From assembly GCF_030929615.1 (NCBI RefSeq), contig NZ_JAVFVU010000035.1, positions 21,314-85,313 of the forward strand: DNA of 64,000 nucleotides. The letters run 5' to 3'. Positions 56,801 to 64,000 of this stretch are shown piece by piece. How positions within the stretch are numbered: the first letter of the stretch is position 1; each line of letters opens with the position of its first letter. The stretch comes from Dyadobacter sp. LHD-138. GTDB lineage: Bacteria > Bacteroidota > Bacteroidia > Cytophagales > Spirosomataceae. The position numbers and the translations under genes were made by a program. The notes under the pieces were generated by a model that was not told the origin of the DNA, searched no databases, and saw only the letters and a program-made list of their open reading frames with translations.

Positions 56801-59800
56801 TTTTTCAATCAGGCTTTCAATCGCCGGTGTTGTTCCGGCAAGCACCCATTGCTGCGGAGAATTGTGGTTGACCGGGTAGATCTGATTGACTTCCGAGACA
56901 ATTTTCGTCAGCTGCTCTTCCGGGCAATTTACTGCGATCATCGCTCCTTTGTCGTCCTCAATCGCATCCAGAATCGCCTTCGCGCGTTTTTCACTCAGCG
57001 AGACCAGCTGATCCTCATCAAAAACATTGGCAAAACACAAGGCAGGAAGCTCGCCATAGCTATGCCCTGCGACCATATCCGGGTTGATACCGAAATCTCT
57101 TAACAAGGAAGCAATCGCAAGGTCAACAATGCCCAAAAGAGGCTGCGCCAGACGCGTGTCCTTAATCTTCTCTTTTTGATTTTTTAACGATGCCTCATCA
57201 AAAACAGCATTTGGAAACAGGATTTGCTGATATGCCGGATTGCCTTTCAGCAATTTGCGCATGGCAGGGAAAGCCACAAAAAGCTCTCGGGCCATATCCA
57301 CCCGCTGACTGCCCTGTCCCGGGAACATGAAGGCTACCTTTCCTTTCAGCTCTTTTGCAGGATAAATACCTTTCGCCTCAGTTCCTGCCAAAGCAAGCTG
57401 AATCTTTTTTAAAGCATCTTCCTGATTATCGGCAACGATCGCAAGCTGAACCGGTTTTTTATTATACTCACTCAGGCTGAAAGCAATATCTTTCAGCGCA
57501 GCCGTTTTATTTTCAAGTATGGATGCGGCAGATTTTAGCGAAGCTTTGATCTCGTCGAATGAATCGCCACGGAATACCAATAACTCAGCAGGCCACGACT
57601 TTATTACAGACTGTTTCGGCTTGTTTCCCTGCGTATTTTCAATAACCGCATGAAAATTCGTTCCACCAAAGCCAAATGCGCTGATACCGGCAACACGGCG
57701 TTCATCGGTCCACAAGGCTGCTTTTGTATGAAAAGCAAAAGGACTTATTTCTGCGTTGTAAAAAGCATTCGGATCAGACAAATTGATCGTAGGCGGTTTC
57801 ACGCCATGATACACGGCTAATGCTGCTTTGATCAGTCCTGCCAATCCCGCAGCGCATTTGGTATGTCCGATCTGGGTTTTTACCGAGCCTAAATGTGTCT
57901 GACTGGCAATCGCTCCGGAGGCCAGCAACATATCCGTCAATGCACTTAATTCGGTCCGGTCTCCCACGACCGTCCCTGTACCGTGTGCTTCTACAAGCCC
58001 GAGTTCGACGGGAGACACCCCAGCCTGCTCGTAGGCCCTTTCCAAAGCTTTCACCTGGCCCGATTTTCTTGGTGCCGTCAAACCCAGACTTCTGCCGTCG
58101 CTTGAACCACCAACACCTTTGATCACGGCATATATTATATCTCCATCCCGAAGGGCGTCTTCTTCCCTTTTTAAAACCATCATCGCAACACCCTCACCCA
58201 AAGCAATACCGTCCGCTTCGGAATCGAAGGTTGCACAGCGACCTTTGCGCGATAATGCATGCGTGCTGGAAAACATCAGGTAATCATTGATTCCGTTGTG
58301 CAGATCCGCTCCGCCCGCCAAAACCATATCCGATTTGTCCAGTATCAATTCCTGACAAGCCAGGTCAATAGCGGCCAGGGACGATGCACAGGCCGCATCA
58401 ACGGAATAATTTCGTCCGCCAAGATTCAGCCTGTTGGTGATACGGCCAGAAATTACATTCGCCAGAATACCCGGGAAAGAATCCTCGGTCAGTTTTGGCA
58501 ATGCATCATCCAGTTCCTTTGGCATTTCTCCAAAAATCTGCGTAAACAGTGCCCTGAAACCGTAATTGTTAGCCAGGTCATTTCCGCCTTCCGCGCCGAT
58601 GATCACCGAGACATTTTCACGGTTTACATTTTCAGCATATCCTGCATTTTCCAACGCCTGTTTCGCAACCAGCAAACTCAACAACTGCGTAGGATCAATA
58701 GCGGCCAGCGACTGTGGCGGAATACCAAATTCAAGCGGATCAAAATCTATTTTGGGAATAAACCCGCCCCATTTAGAGTGCGACTTACTTCCGTTTGTTG
58801 ATGTCGGATCATAGTATAAATCCTTGTTCCAGCGTTGATCGGGCACTTCTGTAACCAGATCTTTTCCGGCAAGAATATTCGCCCAGAACTCTTCAATATT
58901 TCTGGCACCCGGATAAATACAGGCCATCCCGACGATAGCCACGTTCAGGGCACCCTTTTTATTTTTTGGAATAGCAGGCAAAACGGCACGATCGATGAAA
59001 CGGAAATTCCCATCGGCAACCTCCTGATGAAGTTCCGCAATCGTAACAACTTTATCAAGCATGGCAGCAGCCTGTCCGATCATGTACATGCCGCTTTCCA
59101 GCTGGTCTTTCGACTGTATTTCAATCAAATCATCTCCTTTTCTTTCCAAACCCTTAGCGGCTATACGTAAGCGCCCAACATTGAGTTTTTCCAGTTCAGC
59201 CCATATCTCTTTTTTATCAAGACCCTGGTTTAGCAACCGCTCTTTCTCTTCGTTGAAATAAGTAGCGAAGGGAGAATCAAAACAGCGGGTTTCATGCCCC
59301 GGCGCGGTTTCAAGCAAAATGGTCTCTGTATGAACGACGGCCTGCGACTGGAATTGCGGAAGTATTGCTCCGGAAACTACGGCTTCTTTGGTATACAAAT
59401 ACGCAGTCCCCATCAACACACCCACCTTCACGCCTTTTGCCACCAACGGCGCAGACATTACCGAAACCAGCGCTGTTGAATAAGCGTCATGGATTCCGCC
59501 GGCAAAAAAGACTTCCAGCTGCTCAGGCTGTTCTTCCAGTAACAACCGGTTGATTTGCTTTTCCCACAATACAAAACTGGACAAAGGCCCGACGTGACCG
59601 CCGCATTCCCGTCCTTCAAATACAAATCTTTTAGCTCCCTCTTTCAGGAACATATCCAGAAGAACCGACGAAGGAACATGCAGGAACGTCTTGATTCCAA
59701 GTTTTTCCAATGGCTTGGCCTGCGAAGGGCGCCCGCCAGCAATCAGCACAACCGGCGGTTTTGCTTCTGTAATGTAAGCAAGCTGTTCGTCACGAAGCTC

Positions 59801-60883
59801 CTGCGACGCAAACCCCAATATTCCTACACCCCAGGTTTTATCCCCGGCCAGTTTAGCGGTTTCGCTTATGAGCTCTCTTGCTTTTTCTCCTTTCAGCAGC
59901 GACAAAGCGATAAACGGCAATGCACCTGCTTCTGCTACCTGTTTAGCAAATTCAGGCACGTCACTCACCCTGGTCATCGGGCCTTGTGCAATAGGATAAC
60001 GCATCCCCAGAGACCGGGCAAGCGCATTATTTTCAGAAATCGGATCAAGATTCTTGGCCTGTCTCAGGTGTCCGTATACAGATTCCCTGATGGCAAATAC
60101 AAGACTCGACACCTTTTTATATTTTTGACGAAGATCCGTACCAATGCAGACATCCTGTCCCAAAGGCAGATAACCCTTATCCAGATCCGTTGATCCCAAA
60201 AATGGAACCAGATCTTCAAACGTCGGTTTTTCGGGGAGTACAGGCGAATTCGGACGACTCAGCACTCTGAACCCGTCGATTACGCGCGTTTCATTACCAT
60301 TAAGTTTCTCACAAAGTGTTTTCAAACCTGCCGGTGCCTGGCACTCGGGAAACTGCAAAAGCTGACTGTCCAAAACCACGCCTTTTGCTCCAAGACCAAT
60401 AACCGCCGCAGCATTGTGCACACCAATCCCACCCTGAACCCAAACAGGGATCCCGGAAACCTCTCTTAAAATTCGCTGAAATAATATAAACGAAGAACCT
60501 GCACTTACTTTTCCGGCAGCCTCATTCCCTTTTACAATAATCCCATAGGCGCCCTCCTGCTGGGCAGCACGCGCCTCTTCCACACTGTGGACCTGGTATA
60601 TAATCTTGACACGCTTACTCTTGAAAGGAAAGGTTAATCCATAAGGTACAATAGCTAATGTTATTTGATCGGGTAAGTTTATATCAAAGAAACCTGATTC
60701 AGCAATACAGATCCCAAATTTAACCTTCGTCTTTTTGGACATCTCTCTAATCGCCTCAGCAGCTTCCTTTCGATCTCTACCCAGATGTATAACCGGAAAA
60801 GCCTTCGCCTTGAATAAAGCCAGGGCAAGTTTTACATCAGGTTTTTCTATTGGGGTCAGACCAATAATTTCTAAATTTTTCAT
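53849..60883 (-). CDS. Type I PKS/PUFA-synthase-like protein A: NPD-NPD-KS-AT-ACP-ACP-KR
   Basis: 2344 residues from the ATG at 60883; a TTG at 60898 is less likely. Domains: a partial nitronate-monooxygenase-like barrel ~1-230 (PVWVQGGIGVHNAAAVIGLG); a complete NPD/PfaD-like enoyl reductase ~290-600 (YPIAQGPMTRVSD, GRECGGHVGPLSSF, FFAGGIHDA, GVLMGTAYLYT); KS ~646-1080 (DAACASS, EAHGTGTVVGD, GHTKCAAGLAG); AT ~1180-1470 (FMFPGQGSQ, GHSYGE); two ACPs near 1686 and 1801, each with LEADLSIDSIKRMEIIGEL; and KR ~2070-2340 (VLALGGAQGITSELL, YAAANSV). It is the first gene of the operon. KR and ER here, with DH in protein B, make a fully reducing iterative system. Confidence 0.93.
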   Translation of the reverse strand: MKNLEIIGLTPIEKPDVKLALALFKAKAFPVIHLGRDRKEAAEAIREMSKKTKVKFGICIAESGFFDINLPDQITLAIVPYGLTFPFKSKRVKIIYQVHSVEEARAAQQEGAYGIIVKGNEAAGKVSAGSSFILFQRILREVSGIPVWVQGGIGVHNAAAVIGLGAKGVVLDSQLLQFPECQAPAGLKTLCEKLNGNETRVIDGFRVLSRPNSPVLPEKPTFEDLVPFLGSTDLDKGYLPLGQDVCIGTDLRQKYKKVSSLVFAIRESVYGHLRQAKNLDPISENNALARSLGMRYPIAQGPMTRVSDVPEFAKQVAEAGALPFIALSLLKGEKARELISETAKLAGDKTWGVGILGFASQELRDEQLAYITEAKPPVVLIAGGRPSQAKPLEKLGIKTFLHVPSSVLLDMFLKEGAKRFVFEGRECGGHVGPLSSFVLWEKQINRLLLEEQPEQLEVFFAGGIHDAYSTALVSVMSAPLVAKGVKVGVLMGTAYLYTKEAVVSGAILPQFQSQAVVHTETILLETAPGHETRCFDSPFATYFNEEKERLLNQGLDKKEIWAELEKLNVGRLRIAAKGLERKGDDLIEIQSKDQLESGMYMIGQAAAMLDKVVTIAELHQEVADGNFRFIDRAVLPAIPKNKKGALNVAIVGMACIYPGARNIEEFWANILAGKDLVTEVPDQRWNKDLYYDPTSTNGSKSHSKWGGFIPKIDFDPLEFGIPPQSLAAIDPTQLLSLLVAKQALENAGYAENVNRENVSVIIGAEGGNDLANNYGFRALFTQIFGEMPKELDDALPKLTEDSFPGILANVISGRITNRLNLGGRNYSVDAACASSLAAIDLACQELILDKSDMVLAGGADLHNGINDYLMFSSTHALSRKGRCATFDSEADGIALGEGVAMMVLKREEDALRDGDIIYAVIKGVGGSSDGRSLGLTAPRKSGQVKALERAYEQAGVSPVELGLVEAHGTGTVVGDRTELSALTDMLLASGAIASQTHLGSVKTQIGHTKCAAGLAGLIKAALAVYHGVKPPTINLSDPNAFYNAEISPFAFHTKAALWTDERRVAGISAFGFGGTNFHAVIENTQGNKPKQSVIKSWPAELLVFRGDSFDEIKASLKSAASILENKTAALKDIAFSLSEYNKKPVQLAIVADNQEDALKKIQLALAGTEAKGIYPAKELKGKVAFMFPGQGSQRVDMARELFVAFPAMRKLLKGNPAYQQILFPNAVFDEASLKNQKEKIKDTRLAQPLLGIVDLAIASLLRDFGINPDMVAGHSYGELPALCFANVFDEDQLVSLSEKRAKAILDAIEDDKGAMIAVNCPEEQLTKIVSEVNQIYPVNHNSPQQWVLAGTTPAIESLIEKLKEQKISYKQLEVACAFHSPILAKSKGLYENALKEISFYTQTIPVWSNTSASVYPSDADQIKERLTEHLIRPVRFSEQVQNMYESGARVFVEVGPGKVLTGLTKSILGKDELRLFTEDKDLNSINQLLNTFAAYLASGREIKLHKLFEDRDVKLLDLDKPELYRQSSSVWIVDGQMALPAHGKLPSHGALPITTPLKLIQTLRQPAPVQASGNAELMVQEYLNSVKYLVQAQRDVILGYLGQAPAASAAMDLNGLQYNASFDNTVRKEPAVEVFAKQPEVYQPVSEAGAAKVKKDIKTLLMQVVSDKTGYPEEMLGLDMDLEADLSIDSIKRMEIIGELRNQLGGFDTSSKSEESIIEELASIKTLKLLLDWMAGHQQESEPAVENIPLSSLSVTQDGVIEGWSQERIKTVLLDAVSEKTGYPQEMLGLDMDLEADLSIDSIKRMEIIGELKNNIDGLIEIYNNKGEELVEKLASIKTLNGLINWIINSLSDQKDSIEQITAGTGDEVVKVVLSEKISRLRFELTPLSVDGAQVENIAAKHFAVTDDKGGVAIAIKNLLEEKGAIVTIISDNQSLESFDGLIILNIFASPVRPTIIESFELIKKLDFEKVKWVYTISDTQSLVSGDSDIKLLRHFQGYSGLLKSLDKEYDHTKCRLVSITSKLSSEEIAAITLSEIQNCDEPSEVIYDQKNRQILKLVPTQLPTGTKSDIVLDKKSVVLALGGAQGITSELLVHFSKDHPCHYVLVGRSADPRETGDQQYSGLKTKEEIRKFLITKGDLKTPAEIEKRTEGIHKSNQILGTIASLEKYGCTVSYHALDLRNEKELSNLITQLYEQYGRIDGVIHGAGLLEDKLFHQKTVASFERVISTKVTPLRVLAEQLRSDVQFVILFSSVASVYGNRGQTDYAAANSVMDRYAWELKKKIKGKVISINWGPWKGTGMVSPSLEREYERRGIPLIPLRDGMETFVNELKYGTESQVLIMAE

Positions 60884-61617
60884 AACGTTCCAGCGCAAAT
60901 AATTTATTCCGTTTCGTTTTCATCTTTTTATGTTCTATTGTGGTAGGTATGAAGGCATGGTTATCCTTTCTGTATCCGAAATATAAGGCAAAAAAATTAT
61001 CGAAAGAAAGTTATTCTACTTTTATGTGAAATTTTTTCTACACTATTTATTTTAGTTGTAGTATTTCTTTATATAATTTAAATTATCTACGTCACGAAAA
61101 TTTTCGCATAAATATTGTAGCATATTATCAATGAGGAGATTACAAAACAAAAAGCAGCGATATGGATATACCAGCCTATGGAATTTATAATCAAAATGGG
61201 AATAACGCTCTACAACCAGACAAGTCCTACAAATTTCCGATGCAATACTCAGTCACTTATATAGCTTGATAGTGACCAAAAAAAATAGTTCAGGCGCAAT
61301 CGTCAGCACCGAAACAGAAAATCGCCTTTGTCAATAGACGAATAACCTCGCACGTATTATACTACCAATATTGGACTTTAACAATCAAAATATTTCTACT
61401 AAAAACATCTATCTATACTACAAATCAATTCAATTGAAACAACTATTTTTGGAGCGCTGAAAGTATAACCTCCTTTATTTGTTTCCCACACACTATACGC
61501 ATATTATAAACTTTGATTGTTGCTCCGGGATTTGATAATCTTACAAATGCCACGGTTTTGTTTTTTAAGTGGCGGCCGGACAATCAATGGAACAAAATCC
61601 AGTTTCGTCAAGCTTTT
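60884..61617. other. Upstream region of the lipid/polyketide operon
   Basis: More than 700 bp of AT-rich sequence with no credible gene. It must contain the operon promoter, but no exact CAAAnnTA (minus-strand -7) was found close to the start at 60883. The length suggests a long leader or extra regulator sites. Confidence 0.4.
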
Positions 61618-61668
61618 ACCATGCAAAAACACCCTGTCGGAAGTTCTGACAAGGTGTTTTTGCATGGT
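61618..61668. repeat. Long hairpin, terminator-like
   Basis: The 16-bp perfect outer stem has arms beginning ACCATGCAAAAACACC (61618-61633) and ending at 61668. One mismatch and four more pairs lie inside, with a 9-nt loop. The A/T runs are inside the stem, so it is symmetrical. No gene ends here on either strand. It may be a leftover terminator or a palindromic repeat. Confidence 0.55.
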
Positions 61669-61784
61669 AAATACCTATTCTGAATGCAGTAATAAACTTC
61701 AGACAGTATGAAGATTCGTATCAGAGAAACCCATTCCTGAGCACAATATCATTCTTAAAAAATGCTGACTTCTTAAAAAAGAGA

Positions 61785-61815
61785 AAATATCCCCGACAAA
61801 TGTCAGAGGATATTT
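61785..61815 (-). terminator. Terminator after the 109-residue hypothetical gene
   Basis: Stem AAATATCC/GGATATTT (61785-61792 with 61808-61815) with an inner GACA/TGTC pairing. On the minus strand it is followed by TCTCTTTTTT. Confidence 0.75.
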
Positions 61816-61862
61816 ATTTTACTACAATCCACAAATTATATCGTTCTGATCTATCAAAATGA

Positions 61863-62192
61863 CTACTCCAGTTCTTTCGAAACCTTTTCACGCAGGTTTA
61901 TAACCCGGGAAACCAGATTGGAACACTCCTGTTCCGACATCTGATCGATTGTATTGATCACTGCACTGACAACTACTTTTCCATCCTGATCAATTCTCGG
62001 ACCTTTCTGTTTTATTTCTTCTGTAATAATCTGCCATTCAGGGCTTAATGCATCAGAAAAATATTTCGGAGGTATAATGTTAAAATATCCCGCCAACGAT
62101 TTCAAATGCTTTTTAGAAAGAGGGTAATGCATCGTGAGGTTCTCAGCGAGTTTCGATAGCTCGATGTGAACAAAAATATTTGACTTGTCCAT
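61863..62192 (-). CDS. Hypothetical protein
   Basis: 109 residues, not recognised. It looks helical and soluble (ELSKLAENLTMHYPLSKKHLKSLAGYF, SRVINLREKVSKELE). It has its own terminator, which supports a real gene. Its composition resembles small DNA- or RNA-associated proteins, but there is no motif to name. Confidence 0.6.
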   Translation of the reverse strand: MDKSNIFVHIELSKLAENLTMHYPLSKKHLKSLAGYFNIIPPKYFSDALSPEWQIITEEIKQKGPRIDQDGKVVVSAVINTIDQMSEQECSNLVSRVINLREKVSKELE

Positions 62193-62270
62193 GGGAAATG
62201 TATCATGATGAGGTTTACGGCACGATAAAAATACGAATAAGTATTACAATTTCATCTATATAAGTAGCAT

Positions 62271-62424
62271 TTATTTTACATCACTGTCTTTTTTAGAAAC
62301 ATCCAGACATAATCCATTCTGTGAAACGAAATGATCGACCACCACGTAACTTTTATAAAGCGGCGGAGTCCTGAAAGCTATTGACCAATCACGGTCTGGG
62401 ATGCAAGTGGGAGCTTTTAGTATT
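62271..62424 (-). pseudogene. Orphan C-terminal coding fragment
   Basis: An open frame without a start (DRDWSIAFRTPPLYKSYVVV, ending KKDSDVK and TAA) abuts the broken end of the ABC permease in another frame. It reads like the last 45 residues of a different protein. A deletion probably joined the two genes near 62420. Confidence 0.4.
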
Positions 62425-62958
62425 CAGGATTTTGCCTAGGGGATCTGTGTCGCCAAAATATTTTTTTGCCATGCTGGCCGAAATTACCATACTGAAAGGC
62501 TCAGTCAAACAGCTTTTCCGATCACCCGAAAGCAATGGATAGGAGAACACATTAAAGAAGGATGCGTCGACAAGATACATATTCCTTTCAGCATCAATCT
62601 TTTCACTGCCCTTGCCTTCCTTGTAAGAAAGCGTATAGGCATTCATGAACAAAGAATTGGGCACCATCCGGACAAAATCCAGGACTTCAGGAAATTCTAC
62701 CTTCATAGCCGACCCCACGGCCGGATGATTGGCAGCTGTGGTTGGACTATTGGCCAAACTTCCGGAATATGAAACGGGTACGCGGTAAATATTTGCAGCG
62801 TTCGTATTAAACCGGTCATAAGTGGATTCGAAGTACACGTACTGGAAAATGAAAAAGCAGGCTGCAATCCCAATGGCGAGCCCGAAGATGTTGATGGCAG
62901 AGAATCCTTTGCTTCTCCAAAGGTTGCGCCGGGCAATTTTTACGTAATTTCTTAACAT
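62389..62958 (-). pseudogene. Truncated FtsX/MacB-like ABC transporter permease
   Basis: About 190 residues from the ATG at 62958: MLRNYVKIARRNLWRSKGFS, a membrane helix (INIFGLAIGIAACFFIFQYVY), then the periplasmic MacB_PCD region (YFESTYDRFNTNAANIYRV, PLLSGDRKSCLTEPFSMVIS, KYFGDTDPLGKILN). Full Bacteroidota members have about 800 residues with four or more helices. This one stops after GKILN and a few non-homologous residues, so three quarters of the gene is gone. It is not functional as a transporter. Confidence 0.85.
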
Positions 62959-63216
62959 ATCGAGGCATATTGTATGATACAGATTTTGAAATCCCAAAGA
63001 CTATCGCTCCATACCCATCCACCACGAAAAAATAAATCCTACGCCATTAAATTGAGCTTATTATTTACATAACCTGTCAATTTATAAAAATGCAGACTAA
63101 ACGCAAACGCATTATTAAAAGAGGTGAATAAAATTTACTGTGATTTTCAGTGTTAGTGCAAGAAAAATGAGGGTGTCTTCTATGTTGAAAAACAAGTCCA
63201 GGATTAAATTTTAGGC

Positions 63217-63444
63217 TTATTTATTAAATTTTGACGATAGGTTATTAATCTCCCGTTGAAATGTGTTAACCTGAAAGGTTGACTTTTCAAGCTTATACCT
63301 TTTCCCCAACAGCTCGGAGCGGTCATAGGCAATTTTAGAAAGAAATGCTTTAATAGATTTCCCATCATTTACAACTACCAGACCTTCAGTTACGTGGTTT
63401 ACTTTCGGTTTACACTTTTTGCAGTTTAATTGAATAATACGATT
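63217..63444 (-). pseudogene. Lysine-rich ORF fragment next to the IS remnant
   Basis: 75 codons open between stops without an ATG (LNCKKCKPKVNHVTEGLVVV, later FLSKIAYDRSELLGKRY, ending SSKFNK). It looks like the 3' end of a gene cut by the adjacent IS3-like element, whose transposase ends at 63452. The family was not recognised. The interval 62959-63216 shows nothing. Confidence 0.35.
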
Positions 63445-63451
63445 CTAAGTT

Positions 63452-63875
63452 TTATCCTGCATTTTTATAATACAAAGCTTCGAAAGCCACTGGATTTAAA
63501 TAATTTAATCCAGAATGCAGCCGTTTGATATTGTAATATCCGTCAATGTATTCAAATAAAACACTTCTTAGCATTTCAATACTTTCATAACCACCTTTGG
63601 GCATGTCTAATTCCGCCTTTAATCGGCTCCAAAGAGATTCTGCCCAGGCGTTGTGTCATAGGATCATCAGCACGTGACATACTCTGTTCTAGGGTAAAAG
63701 TATGTACCAACTTTTTCATGTTATTTGATAAATATTGACCTCCTCGATCAGAATGGATAATTAATCCAGATTTAATTCTTCTTTTCAGCAGTGCCTTTTC
63801 GAGTGGCTCACGCACAAGATTTTCCAACATATTATCTGCCAATTCCCAACCAACTATTTGGCGGGAGTATAACGG
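63452..63875 (-). mobile_element. IS3-family transposase (OrfB) remnant, frameshifted and 5'-truncated
   Basis: The first part (LYSRQIVGWELADNM, SGLIIHSDRGGQYLS, EQSMSRADDP) is the integrase core with the second catalytic Asp. Near 63655 two extra bases (GACACAAC where GACAAC is expected) shift the frame. The remainder continues in another frame: NAWAESLWSRLKAELDMPKG with the catalytic Glu, then FEYIDGYYNIKRLHSGLNYL and NPVAFEALYYKNAG. The part with the first Asp and all of OrfA are missing upstream. It is inactive. Confidence 0.88.
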
Positions 63876-63964
63876 GGCCGCCCCTTTAGATTAGCACAAT
63901 AAATATTAACTTTCTTTTGTCCAAGTAAAAATCTGGAAGTATGAGGGTGAACTATGGGGCCGCC
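63874..63964. repeat. Two GGGGCCGCC repeats at the broken end of the transposase
   Basis: GGGGCCGCC occurs at 63874-63882 and 63956-63964, each preceded by a similar purine-rich stretch (GAGTATAAC, GAACTAT). The first copy lies exactly where similarity to the transposase is lost, so a recombination or insertion between these repeats may have removed the 5' end. Confidence 0.4.
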
Positions 63965-64000
63965 TATTAATTAGAATTAACGCCGGAATTAGTCCTTCAC

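Noticed and set aside
59555..60193. Plus-strand open frame of 212 codons inside the NPD region
   Set aside because: Shadow of the NPD domain; low-complexity Phe/Arg/Gln-rich translation.
42050..60883. Flexirubin/aryl polyene or classical PUFA (pfaABCDE) cluster
   Set aside because: No aryl-CoA ligase, ammonia lyase or small KS/KR/DH set of aryl polyene clusters. The fusion pattern and tailoring genes differ from pfaABCDE, although the synthase domains are related.
61517..61711. 64-codon plus-strand ORF
   Set aside because: It runs through the 51-bp hairpin and has no protein-like pattern.
1..64000. CRISPR arrays, rRNA and tRNA genes
   Set aside because: No regularly spaced direct repeats and no recognisable rRNA or tRNA sequence were seen by eye. 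A tRNA scan was not possible.

Overview
The window looks like a chromosomal segment of a Bacteroidota bacterium of the Cytophagales (Dyadobacter/Spirosoma-like; the genus is a guess from gene content). The signs are a SusC/SusD pair with its FecR anti-sigma factor and ECF sigma factor, LytTR two-component proteins, a surface protein with a C-terminal type IX secretion sorting domain, single-chain PurL, DUF1080 and PIG-L exported enzymes, and start codons that mostly lack Shine-Dalgarno sequences. No rRNA, tRNA or CRISPR array was seen.

Layout. 1-3.2 kb: the 5' end of an outer-membrane protein gene, divergent from a LytS/LytTR two-component pair and a GNAT enzyme. 3.2-11.6 kb: a nutrient uptake unit on the minus strand (ECF sigma, FecR, SusC, SusD) followed by a secreted purple-acid-phosphatase-like phosphoesterase, which suggests uptake linked to a phosphoester. 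12-28.7 kb: mostly ordinary genes (Nif3-like protein, exported PIG-L deacetylase, CheY-like regulator, DUF1080 protein, Dabb protein, AraC regulator, aldo/keto reductase, PurL, luciferase-like flavin oxidoreductase, GAF histidine kinase). 28.8-38.4 kb: a 1487-residue T9SS surface protein, then DUF6916, GNAT and three phage-tail-collar genes, then two unrecognised proteins. 38.5-41.4 kb: a membrane protein overlapping a NarL-type sensor and regulator, and a flavodoxin-reductase-like enzyme.

The most interesting region is 42.05-60.88 kb, a nine-gene minus-strand operon with overlapping or tightly spaced genes and one strong terminator at its end. In transcription order it encodes: a 2344-residue synthase (two nitronate-monooxygenase/PfaD-like regions, KS, AT, two ACPs, KR); a 1434-residue synthase (KS, AT, dehydratase-like region, phosphopantetheinyl transferase); a free ACP; an alpha/beta hydrolase; two UGT/MGT-type glycosyltransferases; and three paralogous HxxxDG acyltransferases of the condensation/PapA type. 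Together these hold every activity needed to build and fully reduce an iterative polyketide or fatty chain, activate its carriers, release it, glycosylate it and acylate it. My inference is a dedicated acylated glycolipid pathway, built like PUFA or heterocyst-glycolipid synthases but with a different gene fusion pattern and PapA-like tailoring.

The right end (61.6-64 kb) is decayed: a truncated ABC permease, orphan reading-frame fragments and a frameshifted IS3-family transposase remnant.
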